64,000 nucleotides of DNA. Origin: Shewanella decolorationis S12 (lineage in GTDB: Bacteria; Pseudomonadota; Gammaproteobacteria; Enterobacterales; Shewanellaceae). This document shows, one piece after another, positions 1 to 7,840 of this stretch. Under the pieces are notes generated by a model. The model saw only the letters and a list, made by a program, of their open reading frames with translations, searched no databases and was not told where the DNA came from. The stretch lies in assembly GCF_000485795.1 (NCBI RefSeq), contig NZ_AXZL01000076.1, positions 186,001 through 250,000 of the forward strand, in the 5' to 3' direction. Both the position numbers and the translations under genes were made by a program. The stretch's first letter is position 1. Every line of letters begins with the position of its first letter.

Positions 1-317
1 CCGGCTTCCTTTGCTCTTTTAAGGCTATTTTCAATTAAATACTTAGATTGGGTAACCGCAACGGCAATACCATCAACACCTTCGTCAATAAGCTGATTTA
101 TCACTTGATCTTGCAATCTCACACTACTTAATTCGGGTCCTCGGTAGATACACTCAACCCCTTTTATTTGTGCAGCGGCGTCAACACAACCAGTTTTACT
201 TTGGTCAAAGAAAACACTATAAAATTTGGGAACAACTGCAAATTTAAGCTCTTTCCCATCACTAGAAGACAGTGGTAATAGACTCAACGCAATAAGCAGC
301 ATAAACAATCTTGCCAT
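1..317 (-). CDS. Periplasmic substrate-binding protein, partial (C-terminal part outside window)
   Basis: The reverse strand opens with ATG at 317 and stays open for 105 codons to the window edge. The N-terminus is a signal peptide (MARLFMLLIALSLLPLSS), followed by a short beta strand KELKFAVVPK, and then DQSKTGCVDAAAQIKGVEC, DQVINQLIDEGVDGIAVAV. This order is that of periplasmic binding proteins of the LacI/RbsB type (Peripl_BP_4 family): strand, helix, strand, then a loop of the DGIAV type. Members bind sugars or similar ligands for ABC transporters or for sensor kinases. The ligand cannot be told from this fragment. No transporter or sensor partner is visible, since the gene reads out of the window. 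The gene is partial only because of the window edge. Confidence 0.75.
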   Translation of the reverse strand, partial: MARLFMLLIALSLLPLSSSDGKELKFAVVPKFYSVFFDQSKTGCVDAAAQIKGVECIYRGPELSSVRLQDQVINQLIDEGVDGIAVAVTQSKYLIENSLKRAKEA

Positions 318-685
318 ATATTCCCCTAAATAAACCCTAAGCTCGGCTTAATAAAAAATGTAGCAAAGGAATAGATTAAACCACACGAGCGACAACGGTA
401 TTATGGAGGATTTTTGATCTAACTCAGCATTTTTGGCATCGTCCATATCCCTGTTATCAACAAAACAGCACTCAAAAATTTGTTTAACCAGCCATAACGC
501 CATTAGATGACTCTTGCTATTCACAGCTATTCAAAAAAATCCCTAATCATTTCATGACGCAAAACGACTATTAATTTCAAAAATATTTTGAAACTGATAG
601 CCGTTTTGATCACATTGTTTTTTGCCCAAACCTGCTTAAAATGCTGAGGTTGAATTTGTATTCCTAGATGATTTGGAGCCGTTAC
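318..685. other. Intergenic region between two divergent genes
   Basis: AT-rich spacer that must hold the promoters of the binding-protein gene (leftward) and nfsB (rightward). I see no ORF with coding character and no clear operator. A ribosome binding site GGAG at 672-675 belongs to nfsB. Confidence 0.6.
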
Positions 686-1339
686 ATGAGTGATTTAAGT
701 TTTCTCGCTAAAAAGCGTTACACCACTAAGGCCTTTGATCCAACCAAGACGATTCCTGCCGATAAGATTGACGAAATCAAGACCTTACTGCAGTTCAGCC
801 CATCATCGACCAACTCGCAGCCTTGGCACTTTGTGTTAGCAGGCACGGCGGAAGGCAAAGCTTTGATCGCACAAGCGACCGAAAACTATGCCTTCAATAC
901 TCAAAAAATTCTCAATGCTTCCCACGTAGTCGTACTGTGCACCCGTACTCAACTCGATGAAGCCCATTTATTGCAAGTGCTAGAGCAAGAGGCTAAAGAT
1001 GGCCGTTTTGCCAATGAAGAAGCCAAACAAGGTCAACATAATGGCCGTTCTTTCTTTGCCAATATGCACAAATTTGAATTAAAAGACGTCCAACATTGGA
1101 TGGAAAAACAAGTGTATTTAGCGCTCGGTACCTTAATGTTAGGCGCAAGTGTACTCGATATTGATGCTTGCCCAATTGAGGGGTTCGATGCCACTAAACT
1201 CAATCAAGTCTTAGGCTTACGTGAAAAAGGCCTGTGCGCTTCTGTCGTGGTCGCTCTAGGTTACCGCTCCGAAGAAGATTTTAACGCTAAGTTACCTAAG
1301 TCGCGTTTAGCGCAAGAGGTTATCTTTACCGAAATTTAA
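686..1339 (+). CDS. nfsB: Oxygen-insensitive NAD(P)H nitroreductase NfsB
   Basis: 217-residue flavoprotein that matches E. coli NfsB along its whole length and in exact length. NfsB is an FMN-dependent homodimer in the cytoplasm that reduces nitro compounds, quinones and similar acceptors with NAD(P)H. Recognisable stretches are RYTTKAFDP at the N-terminus, LLQFSPSSTNSQPWHF (FMN-binding region), ASHVVVLCT, MEKQVYLALG and the C-terminal FNAKLPKSRLAQ. An earlier in-frame start at 668 exists, but ATG at 686 has GGAG seven bases upstream and gives the family's normal N-terminus. It is a single gene closed by a strong hairpin. Redox-stress control is possible but no operator was recognised. Confidence 0.93.
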   Translation: MSDLSFLAKKRYTTKAFDPTKTIPADKIDEIKTLLQFSPSSTNSQPWHFVLAGTAEGKALIAQATENYAFNTQKILNASHVVVLCTRTQLDEAHLLQVLEQEAKDGRFANEEAKQGQHNGRSFFANMHKFELKDVQHWMEKQVYLALGTLMLGASVLDIDACPIEGFDATKLNQVLGLREKGLCASVVVALGYRSEEDFNAKLPKSRLAQEVIFTEI

Positions 1340-1375
1340 GTCATTAGCTCTTAGCCAATCTAAGCTAAAGACGAT

Positions 1376-1416
1376 AAATGCCCTTGCTTACATAGATAAG
1401 TAAGGGCATTTTTATT
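1376..1416 (+). terminator. Rho-independent terminator of nfsB
   Basis: AATGCCCTT...CTTAC and GTAAGGGCATT form a strong stem followed by a T-rich run (TTTTTA). Confidence 0.8.
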
Positions 1417-1660
1417 GCTTCCACTCCAGACTATCACAATACAATTATCACAGTTAAAACCAACCAAAGTCGGAGTGACCAGAGCCCAAATTGCTCTAAA
1501 ATCCATCTTTGCCTACACTTTGCACTGTGGCATAGTGTGTACCTAATGCGTAAATTTAATGGCTCAGAATAAGATAAAAACATTAATAATCTTATAGATA
1601 TAGGGAAACCTTACATTTCGCCACTCTTGCTTGATAACAACTTAGGATGGGACTGTCAGT
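1417..1660. other. Intergenic region upstream of the J-domain gene
   Basis: With the terminator, this completes a gene-free stretch of about 320 bases. It should carry the promoter of the J-domain gene. I see no other structure in it. Confidence 0.5.
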
Positions 1661-2305
1661 ATGCTACTCGCTAAACCTTCACTCAGTGCAGAAGCTCAAT
1701 CGGCAAAGGTATCGACTACCAAGGGCGATAACCCATTAATCTGGCCCGTGTTATCCGTATTACAAGCCTCAAACCAAAGTTGGAAAATCCACCATCTTGC
1801 GACTGAGTTGCAAAATAGAGGACTCATTCATCAGTTAGATGAAAATCCAGGCAACGACCTCTTTAAACGTAATTTTTTACTGATGAATGCCCTGTTTGAG
1901 TTGCAAGGAATTCTGCTGCCTAAGCAGTGGTTGCAAGTCAAAGCCATGGAAATCCAAATTTTCCGCCTAGTCCCTTCTAACGTTAACCTATTGATAATGG
2001 AAGATACTTCCCTGCGGGAATACTATCTTGATTGGAATAACTACGACACCAGTGAAAATGTAGTTCGCGAATTATTAGAGGCCTTCTGGAGCAGTTATAA
2101 GAGCTATATTGGCTTGAATGTGAATTTGATGCACAAGGGCCATGCCCTGAGAGTATTCGAGTTGGATGAAAGCGCCACACCAAGGGACATCCGCAAACAA
2201 TGGCGCCGTTTAGCGCTGAAATGGCACCCCGATAGACCCGAGGGTGACGCCGCGCGTTTCCGTGAGGTCTGTGAGGCTTGGCAATCCCTGCGGGATATTG
2301 CTTAA
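1661..2305 (+). CDS. J-domain protein with DNAJ-related N-terminal domain
   Basis: 214 residues. The last 60 or so form a J domain: FELDESATPRDIRKQWRRLALKWHPDRPEGDAARF, with the diagnostic HPD triad at residues 189-191, which stimulates the ATPase of a DnaK-type Hsp70. The N-terminal 140 residues (NPLIWPVLSVLQ, LKRNFLLMNALFELQ-like pattern, YLDWNNYDTS) match what I recall of the DNAJ_related domain (PF12339 type) found in Shewanella and Vibrio. Such proteins carry the J domain at the C-terminus, the reverse of DnaJ, and lack the Gly/Phe and zinc-finger regions. The client is unknown. The gene stands alone, between the nfsB terminator and the DsbA-like gene. The ATG at 1661 has only a weak upstream GGATGGGA signal. 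Confidence 0.82.
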   Translation: MLLAKPSLSAEAQSAKVSTTKGDNPLIWPVLSVLQASNQSWKIHHLATELQNRGLIHQLDENPGNDLFKRNFLLMNALFELQGILLPKQWLQVKAMEIQIFRLVPSNVNLLIMEDTSLREYYLDWNNYDTSENVVRELLEAFWSSYKSYIGLNVNLMHKGHALRVFELDESATPRDIRKQWRRLALKWHPDRPEGDAARFREVCEAWQSLRDIA

Positions 2306-2558
2306 GTTTTCCCTTTTATAACTGTGATCCCCTTTGCAGTCCTGCAATTCTTATGGTTAAACTCCCGCGGGATCACAGATTTAGTCCAATATCCGCAGCT
2401 GAATTCAGCGATAATTAAGCATCTCAAACTAACCTAAAACCATAATCTCGCGGGTAAAAGCCCAGCGTATTTTTCAGTTTGAAGTCATCTCGCCAATTGA
2501 GTTAATTGCGCATCCCAATCGATACGATGAATTCACGCTAACCGACTTTGAGGGTTCT

Positions 2559-3311
2559 ATGATCAAACCAATCGCTTTGGCTGTCGCCTTAATCGTTGCA
2601 CCATTTAGCACCTTTGCCGCTAATTTTGTTGAAGGTACTCACTACACTCAAATCTCCGACAAAGCCCCGAGTAGTGAGCCAAAACTGACCGAGTTTTTCT
2701 CCTTTTATTGCCATAACTGCTTCAATATGGAAACCAACTATCTGCCTGATATCAAAGCGAACCTAAACAAAAGCATCGCATTTGATACTAAGCATGTCGA
2801 CTTTATGAATAGTGCCTTAGGGACTGAAGTCATGCGCTCGCTGGCTGTAATTCAAGAGTTAGATAATAAAGATGCATTAACCCACGCCATGTTTGCAGCC
2901 ATTCAAGGGGAAGAAGGCGCTAATGGCCATGACCACAGCGCACCAGGGCACAAGCACGAGTCACAAATCAACAGCCGAGACGACATTAAACAAGTCTTCG
3001 CTAAGTTTGGTATCGATGCGGCCAAGTACGACAAACTGGCCGACAGCAAGAGTACAGATGAAAAACTCGCCCTATGGCGTGCCCAGCAGAACCTATTCCG
3101 CGTTGAAAGCGTTCCCGCTTTTATCGTAAATGATAAATATGCGGTTAACTTAAGTAGTATCAAAACCTTAGATGAATTAATTGGCCTGATTAACTATCTT
3201 GCCGTCGAAAAAGATGCTCAGGCACCTAAGAGTTCTGGCGGTAGCGTAAACTGGTTATTTTTAGCCTTTGCCGCAGCAGTTGCTCTTGGCCGTCAAAAAC
3301 GCTTGAGCTAA
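2559..3311 (+). CDS. DsbA-like thiol:disulfide protein with His-rich insert and GlyGly-CTERM-like tail
   Basis: 250 residues with an N-terminal signal peptide (cleavage probably after FAA near residue 21). The thioredoxin/DsbA fold is clear: EFFSFYCHNC with the active-site pair C51-H52-N53-C54, HVDFMNSALG, and the cis-proline loop VESVPAFIVNDKYAVN. E. coli DsbA has CPHC at the active site, so CHNC is a variant likely to alter redox potential. Within the helical domain there is an insertion with four histidines (H124, H126, H131, H133, in NGHDHSAPGHKHE) that could bind metal. The C-terminus departs from DsbA: an SGGS motif at 226-229, a hydrophobic span, then RQKRLS, the layout of GlyGly-CTERM signals handled by rhombosortase. 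This suggests surface sorting through type II secretion. Function as an oxidase is inferred, not shown. Confidence 0.85.
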   Translation: MIKPIALAVALIVAPFSTFAANFVEGTHYTQISDKAPSSEPKLTEFFSFYCHNCFNMETNYLPDIKANLNKSIAFDTKHVDFMNSALGTEVMRSLAVIQELDNKDALTHAMFAAIQGEEGANGHDHSAPGHKHESQINSRDDIKQVFAKFGIDAAKYDKLADSKSTDEKLALWRAQQNLFRVESVPAFIVNDKYAVNLSSIKTLDELIGLINYLAVEKDAQAPKSSGGSVNWLFLAFAAAVALGRQKRLS

Positions 3312-3322
3312 TCAACTCAGGT

Positions 3323-3357
3323 GGTTCGGTGAGGTATCAATTGATACTCGCCGAACC
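3323..3357. terminator. Long hairpin between convergent genes
   Basis: A 17-18 bp imperfect inverted repeat, beginning GGTTCGG and ending CCGAACC with one bulge and one G-T pair, lies just after the DsbA-like stop. No strong T-run follows, so it may work as a terminator or as an mRNA 3' stabiliser. Confidence 0.5.
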
Positions 3358-3439
3358 GCTCAATTTATTCGTAAGCCAATGTGTAATATCGGACGGCAAC
3401 ATACAGGTTGATGGGGTAAATGAAATACGGACGAGGGAA

Positions 3440-3967
3440 TTATTGTCTTATAAATTCAATAATATGAGTTGCAGCAAGAATCAGATGGACAACTAAAAAG
3501 CCGATAAAGAAATCGGCACAGATTTGATGATATCCACGCCATATCATCGCGAGCGGGGTACCTTGATAAATAAACCATACCACGCCAGTTAATCCTGTAG
3601 CCACCAGCAGTAACATGCCCATACCTTCAACCGTACTGAATAAGCCCTTACCGCCCGCGACGGGTAATTTGCCCTTAAACAGCCCTTTAATGTCCTGCGC
3701 TAATTGGCCCCAATCTCCCACTAACCAGGCAAAGTACTGGTGCCATTTCCCTTGAAGGGTATTGCGCAGTAAAAATAAAATCCCCAGAGCAGCGCAAATT
3801 AATCCAAGGTAAACATGCAGGTAATCCCAAATGCTGGCATTAGCGCGCAGGCTTCTGCCAATAAAAATCCACGGGCTAGTACAGACGAGTAAGGCAGAAG
3901 ACAGCACAATCCAAACGTGCAAACGTGCCAATAAAAAACCGAGTGCCTGCATTAATTTTTCCGACAT
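3440..3967 (-). CDS. Cytochrome b561-like membrane protein
   Basis: 175 residues with about four hydrophobic helices: LHVWIVLSSALLVCTSPWIFI, WDYLHVYLGLICAALGILFLL, GMGMLLLVATGLTGVVWFIY and DFFIGFLVVHLILAATHIIEFI. Histidines sit in helix 1 (LARLHVW), helix 2 (YLHVYLG), before helix 4 (GYHQ) and in helix 4 (VVHL, THII), the pattern expected for two b-type haems in bacterial b561 or Ni/Fe-hydrogenase cytochrome b-like subunits. It would carry electrons between quinol and an unknown partner in the inner membrane. It lies 40 bases downstream of hemG on the same strand and probably shares its transcript. The pairing of a quinone-linked haem-synthesis enzyme and a b-haem protein is suggestive only. 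Confidence 0.75.
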   Translation of the reverse strand: MSEKLMQALGFLLARLHVWIVLSSALLVCTSPWIFIGRSLRANASIWDYLHVYLGLICAALGILFLLRNTLQGKWHQYFAWLVGDWGQLAQDIKGLFKGKLPVAGGKGLFSTVEGMGMLLLVATGLTGVVWFIYQGTPLAMIWRGYHQICADFFIGFLVVHLILAATHIIEFIRQ

Positions 3968-4007
3968 AGCTGCTTACCCTTGCGACAGACTTATTCCATT
4001 AACCCGT

Positions 4008-4529
4008 TTAGGCTTGGTGGATCTGAAGGCCAAACTCATTCACTTTTTGCCAATCTGTGTATTCAACATTGGTGACAGGATCCGTAGGCCCCTTAGTTAA
4101 CCACATGATAAAGCGTATAATATTTCTATCGAAAGCATTATAACCTTGGTAATTGAGATTACCGCCAAACACTTGTAACAGGGTTGGGCGCCAAGTCGTT
4201 TTACTTAAAAATGCTTGCATGTACGGGTTGGTTTCTGGGGTGTTTTTCTCGGGTTTACGGGCGACTAAACTGACTGAGAAGAAACCGCTCACCTTTTGCG
4301 TGAGGATCTGTTGATGCTTTTGAATAAATTCGTACAAGGTCGGATTATGTTTTCCGTGACGAATACTGGCACCAATAATGATCTTATCGAAGGATTCCAT
4401 CGCTGGAACAGCCTTAATATCCGCAATCACCACAGAATTTCCCAACTCTTTAAGTTGCTGCGCTAACTGATTGGTGATTTTACGAGTGTGACCATGAACA
4501 CTGGAAAAGATGATCAGAATTTTTTTCAC
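4008..4529 (-). CDS. hemG: Menaquinone-dependent protoporphyrinogen IX dehydrogenase HemG
   Basis: 173-residue flavodoxin-like protein, close to the length of E. coli HemG (181). The FMN phosphate loop is IIFSSVHGHTRKIT at the N-terminus, followed by IIIGASIRHGKHNP, FFSVSLVARKPEKNTPETNPYM and the long-chain insert typical of HemG, and DRNIIRFIMWLTKGPTDP near the C-terminus. HemG oxidises protoporphyrinogen IX to protoporphyrin IX and passes electrons to quinones in the membrane, so haem synthesis can proceed without oxygen. This fits a facultative, cytochrome-rich organism such as Shewanella. The b561-like gene follows it on the same strand. Confidence 0.92.
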   Translation of the reverse strand: MKKILIIFSSVHGHTRKITNQLAQQLKELGNSVVIADIKAVPAMESFDKIIIGASIRHGKHNPTLYEFIQKHQQILTQKVSGFFSVSLVARKPEKNTPETNPYMQAFLSKTTWRPTLLQVFGGNLNYQGYNAFDRNIIRFIMWLTKGPTDPVTNVEYTDWQKVNEFGLQIHQA

Positions 4530-4969
4530 TTAAGCCTCGATTATCTCAACAAAAACAAGAAAAAGCGGCCAGAAAAAAGACAAGACGGCGGCTTTATGTT
4601 GACCTCAACATACCGTTAAAAGTGGGACTAAATCCCTCGTAATACAGAAGGTAACGACGATATACACAATGCGCCTGTATTAGGAACAACTCAGATAACG
4701 GCATTTAGGTTTATCACGCAAAAAGCAAACTGCCTATTACGATATTGCATACTAGGTGATTTAGTCATCGATTTACATGAAATAGATCACGGGCTTAGCG
4801 CCAAATAAACACTGGATATACGGTAATTCTAGCTTGCTCACAAAAATAAATATCCGCTTCATAGGGATCAAAATGTTACAAAATCAGAAATCTGACTAAG
4901 TGCTCACTGGTAGCTAATATGGGGTAAAAGCATTAGCATTTGTTCACTTATCGCCTGAGTTCCCCATTG
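4530..4969. other. Divergent intergenic region hemG / MFS gene
   Basis: A 440-base spacer carrying the promoters for both directions. A possible CRP-type half-symmetric site lies at 4776-4791 and is listed separately. I see no ORF with coding character. Confidence 0.6.
4776..4791. promoter_or_regulatory. Possible CRP-like site
   Basis: CATGA-N6-TCACG matches the CRP consensus TGTGA-N6-TCACA at 7 of 10 positions. It lies between hemG and the MFS gene. The match is moderate and may be chance. Confidence 0.3.
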
Positions 4970-6175
4970 ATGAACACAAATAAAACCTCAAATCCCAAGG
5001 CATTACTGCTGTGGATGACCTTTGTTATGTCGCTGGTCTTCGCCGTCTGGCAAGCCCTGCTCAATAACTTCGTGATTGAAAAAGCGCAATTTACTGGTGC
5101 CGAAATCGGTATGCTGCAAAGCCTGCGGGAAATCCCCGGCTTCTTGGCCTTTACCGCCATTTTTGTATTGCTGTTAGTGCGCGAACAAGCCTTCGCTCTG
5201 CTCTCGTTAGCCCTGCTTTGTATTGGCGTGGCGATTACAGGCTTTTTCCCGCAGGTGTTGGGGTTATATCTGACCACAATTCTGATGTCAGTTGGGTTCC
5301 ATTATTTTGAAACCATTAACCAATCCCTCACTCTGCAATGGGTCGATAAACAAGACACCGCGGCATTTATGGGTAAAGCTCTCGCATGGCGCTCGGCGGC
5401 AGCCTTAGTAGGTTATGGCAGTATTTGGATAGTGATGACTTGGCTAAAGCTAGACTACTGGCATATGTATTTGATTATTGGCGTATTAGGTTTACTGATG
5501 GTGATCAGTATGAGCCTGTATTACCCACAGTTTGATACCCATGAAGTGCAACATAAAAAGGTGATCCTGCGTAAACGCTACTGGTTGTATTACTTACTGA
5601 CCTTCTTCTCCGGCGCACGCCGGCAAATTTTTATGGTGTTTGCAGGCTTTATGATGGTCGAGAAATTCGGCTATAGCGTTAGCGAAATCACCGCCTTATT
5701 CCTTATCAACTATGTAGTTAATCTGCTTTTCGCCCCAGCAATTGGCCGCTTTATCGGCCGTATTGGTGAACGTAATGCCCTCACAGTGGAATACATTGGG
5801 CTGTTTTTTGTGTTTGTCAGCTATGCCCTTGTCGAACAACCCCATATGGCCGCCGCGCTCTATGTGGTTGACCATTTACTGTTTGCGATGGCGATTGCCA
5901 TGAAAACCTATTTCCAAAAGATTGCCGACAGCAAAGATATTGCCGCCACTATGTCGGTCAGCTTTACCATTAACCATATCGCCGCGGTCATTATCCCCGT
6001 ACTCTTAGGCCTGTTGTGGCTAAGCGATCCCGCCCTAGTCTTCTGTATAGGTGCAGGCTTTGCAGTGTGCTCATTAGTATTGGCTCTCAATGTGCCGCGT
6101 CATCCATCACTCGGTAATGAAACCTACTGGACATGGCCAACGAAGGCGATAGATAAATTACATCTCGATAGCTAA
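4970..6175 (+). CDS. MFS transporter
   Basis: About 401 residues with roughly twelve hydrophobic segments, a typical major facilitator length. The N-terminal half has LLLWMTFVMSLVFAVWQALLNNFVIEKAQF and GMLQSLREIPGFLAF; the central loop is hydrophilic (YYPQFDTHEVQHKKVILRKRYW); the C-terminal half has APAIGRFIGRIGERNAL, a relative of the MFS motif A. The pattern IGMLQSLREIPGFL and the length agree with an uncharacterised MFS group common in Shewanella and Vibrio. The substrate is unknown. A TTG at 4940 would extend the protein by ten residues; I prefer the ATG at 4970, though neither has a strong ribosome binding site. It is transcribed alone. Confidence 0.82.
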   Translation: MNTNKTSNPKALLLWMTFVMSLVFAVWQALLNNFVIEKAQFTGAEIGMLQSLREIPGFLAFTAIFVLLLVREQAFALLSLALLCIGVAITGFFPQVLGLYLTTILMSVGFHYFETINQSLTLQWVDKQDTAAFMGKALAWRSAAALVGYGSIWIVMTWLKLDYWHMYLIIGVLGLLMVISMSLYYPQFDTHEVQHKKVILRKRYWLYYLLTFFSGARRQIFMVFAGFMMVEKFGYSVSEITALFLINYVVNLLFAPAIGRFIGRIGERNALTVEYIGLFFVFVSYALVEQPHMAAALYVVDHLLFAMAIAMKTYFQKIADSKDIAATMSVSFTINHIAAVIIPVLLGLLWLSDPALVFCIGAGFAVCSLVLALNVPRHPSLGNETYWTWPTKAIDKLHLDS

Positions 6176-6313
6176 CGCTTTGCATAAAGTTCAATCGTTG
6201 AATGCAAAAAAGCAATCTAGAGCAGCGACTTAAGGATTACAATCGACTAAGCTGATGTGCGGAATAAATAAGTATCCCGCATATCAACAGCGAATAGGTC
6301 ACAGGATTAAGGC

Positions 6314-7156
6314 ATGAAGGATTCAGATATTTTAATGCTTGCGGATGAAGCAGCCCCCGCAGCGGAAGTGTCAGCCCGTAAAAAGGCTCTGCTACTCGGA
6401 CGCCAACTCGGGCTTGCCAGCGAGCAAGAATATCGTCCCGCCAATGCCTCTATTGCCGAGCGCGCGCAGCATAGGGAGCGTAAACTTGCCAGCCAATACC
6501 AGGCCAATGTTGAAACCATTTTCGCCCTCGCCTTGAGCTATACGCCATCGGATGTTACGGGTGTCGATCTCGATCCCGACTGGAGTCATCAATTTTTTCT
6601 GATGGCCGAACAAATTCACAATCGAAAGATGCAGGATCTTTGGGCACGCATTCTCTCCAGTGAAATTATCAATCCGGGCAACTTTAGCCTACGCACCTTA
6701 GCGCTACTCAAACAACTCACCCACAGAGAAGCACAAATCCTCGAAAAGGCCTTGGGTATGGCGGCCAAAGTCAATAATGAACAACGCTTAAAACTCATTA
6801 GCGGCTATCGACTGACTGGCGGACTCGGGCAGTATTTTCGCAAACATACGACCATCACCTTGGGACTATCGCAATTTGGGTTACCCTACTCGAGCATTCT
6901 TACCTTGGTCGATGCGGGGATCCTTCACAGCAGTGAGTTCGAAACCGGTTTACTGAATAGCAAAACTCCGATCCAACTCACTATGCCCGGTATCCAAATG
7001 AAGCTCACCCCAAAGAGCGGTAACTTGCTGTTTAGCTACTATCGATTAACGCCGATTGGCGATGAGCTGGCACAACTCGTTTTGCCTAAACAGGACCATG
7101 AGTACCTCAAAGCACTCCAAGCCCTGTTTGCCAAGGATTTCAAAATTGAGCAATAA
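6314..7156 (+). CDS. TIGR03899 family protein of unknown function
   Basis: 280 residues, soluble, with no signal peptide or membrane span. The sequence (ALSYTPSDVTGVDLDPDWSHQFFLMAEQIHNRKMQDLWARILSSEIINPGNFSLRTLALLKQLT) matches my memory of the TIGR03899/DUF2806-related family. In those proteins a segment binding or resembling 'LWARILAGEI...PGSFSLRTL' recurs, also in some phage and abortive-infection-associated proteins, but no activity is established. It stands between the MFS gene and the convergent cysC, with no operon partner. Confidence 0.72.
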   Translation: MKDSDILMLADEAAPAAEVSARKKALLLGRQLGLASEQEYRPANASIAERAQHRERKLASQYQANVETIFALALSYTPSDVTGVDLDPDWSHQFFLMAEQIHNRKMQDLWARILSSEIINPGNFSLRTLALLKQLTHREAQILEKALGMAAKVNNEQRLKLISGYRLTGGLGQYFRKHTTITLGLSQFGLPYSSILTLVDAGILHSSEFETGLLNSKTPIQLTMPGIQMKLTPKSGNLLFSYYRLTPIGDELAQLVLPKQDHEYLKALQALFAKDFKIEQ

Positions 7157-7174
7157 TCGCGAAGAAGCTAACGA

Positions 7175-7792
7175 CTAAGCCGAAGCGGTTAACCGACTGG
7201 AATTAATAACGCCTATCGCCGTTAGATAATCAATCAATGCACTGACTTGGGAAGATAAATCCCCTTTGCTGGTATCAATTGTTAACTCCGCAGAGAGTGG
7301 TGCCTCATAGGGTGATGAAATGCCAGTAAAATTGCTGATTTCACCGCGGCGAGCCTTAACATACAAGCCCTTAGGATCGCGCTGCTCACATATGTTAAGC
7401 GGCGTCGACACATGCACTTCGATAAATTGACCTTCAGGAAAACGTTCCCGTATGCTATCGCGCTCCTCGCGGGTCGGCGAGATAAAGGCCGATAGTACGA
7501 CTAAGCCCGCATCCACCATAAGTTTTGCCACTTCGCCGACACGGCGTAAGTTTTCATCCCTATCGGCAACGCTAAAACCCAGATCCTTGCACAAACCATG
7601 GCGTACATTGTCGCCATCGAGCAAATAAGTGTGAAAGCCTGCCTCAAACAGTGCGCGCTCAAGCGCCCCTGCTAAAGTCGACTTACCCGCACCAGACAGC
7701 CCAGTAAACCAGAGTAACACTGGATTTTGGCCCTTAAGTTTGGCTCTGGCCGCTTGGTCGACACTATGTTGGTGCCACACAATATTGCTCAT
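7175..7792 (-). CDS. cysC: Adenylylsulfate kinase CysC
   Basis: 205 residues. The P-loop GLSGAGKST is at 31-39, followed by [35 protein letters not shown], which binds APS, and [13 protein letters not shown]. CysC phosphorylates adenylyl sulfate to PAPS with ATP. The start is ATG at 7792: GAGGAG lies five to six bases upstream and overlaps an in-frame GTG at 7798, so the GTG is unlikely to be used. It is the last gene of the leftward cobA-cysD-cysN-permease-cysC operon, 48 bases after the permease gene. The C-terminal extension ASSRLTASA is slightly longer than in E. coli. Confidence 0.95.
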   Translation of the reverse strand: MSNIVWHQHSVDQAARAKLKGQNPVLLWFTGLSGAGKSTLAGALERALFEAGFHTYLLDGDNVRHGLCKDLGFSVADRDENLRRVGEVAKLMVDAGLVVLSAFISPTREERDSIRERFPEGQFIEVHVSTPLNICEQRDPKGLYVKARRGEISNFTGISSPYEAPLSAELTIDTSKGDLSSQVSALIDYLTAIGVINSSRLTASA

Positions 7793-7840
7793 AAACACTC
7801 CTCAAACCTTAGGTTGAGTAACAACCTAAGACAAAAATCA

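Noticed and set aside
2322-2378. Inverted repeat CTGTGATCCC / GGGATCACAG before the DsbA-like gene
   Set aside because: The loop is 37 bases and no T-run follows; not convincing as a terminator or operator, although it might have a role in the spacer.
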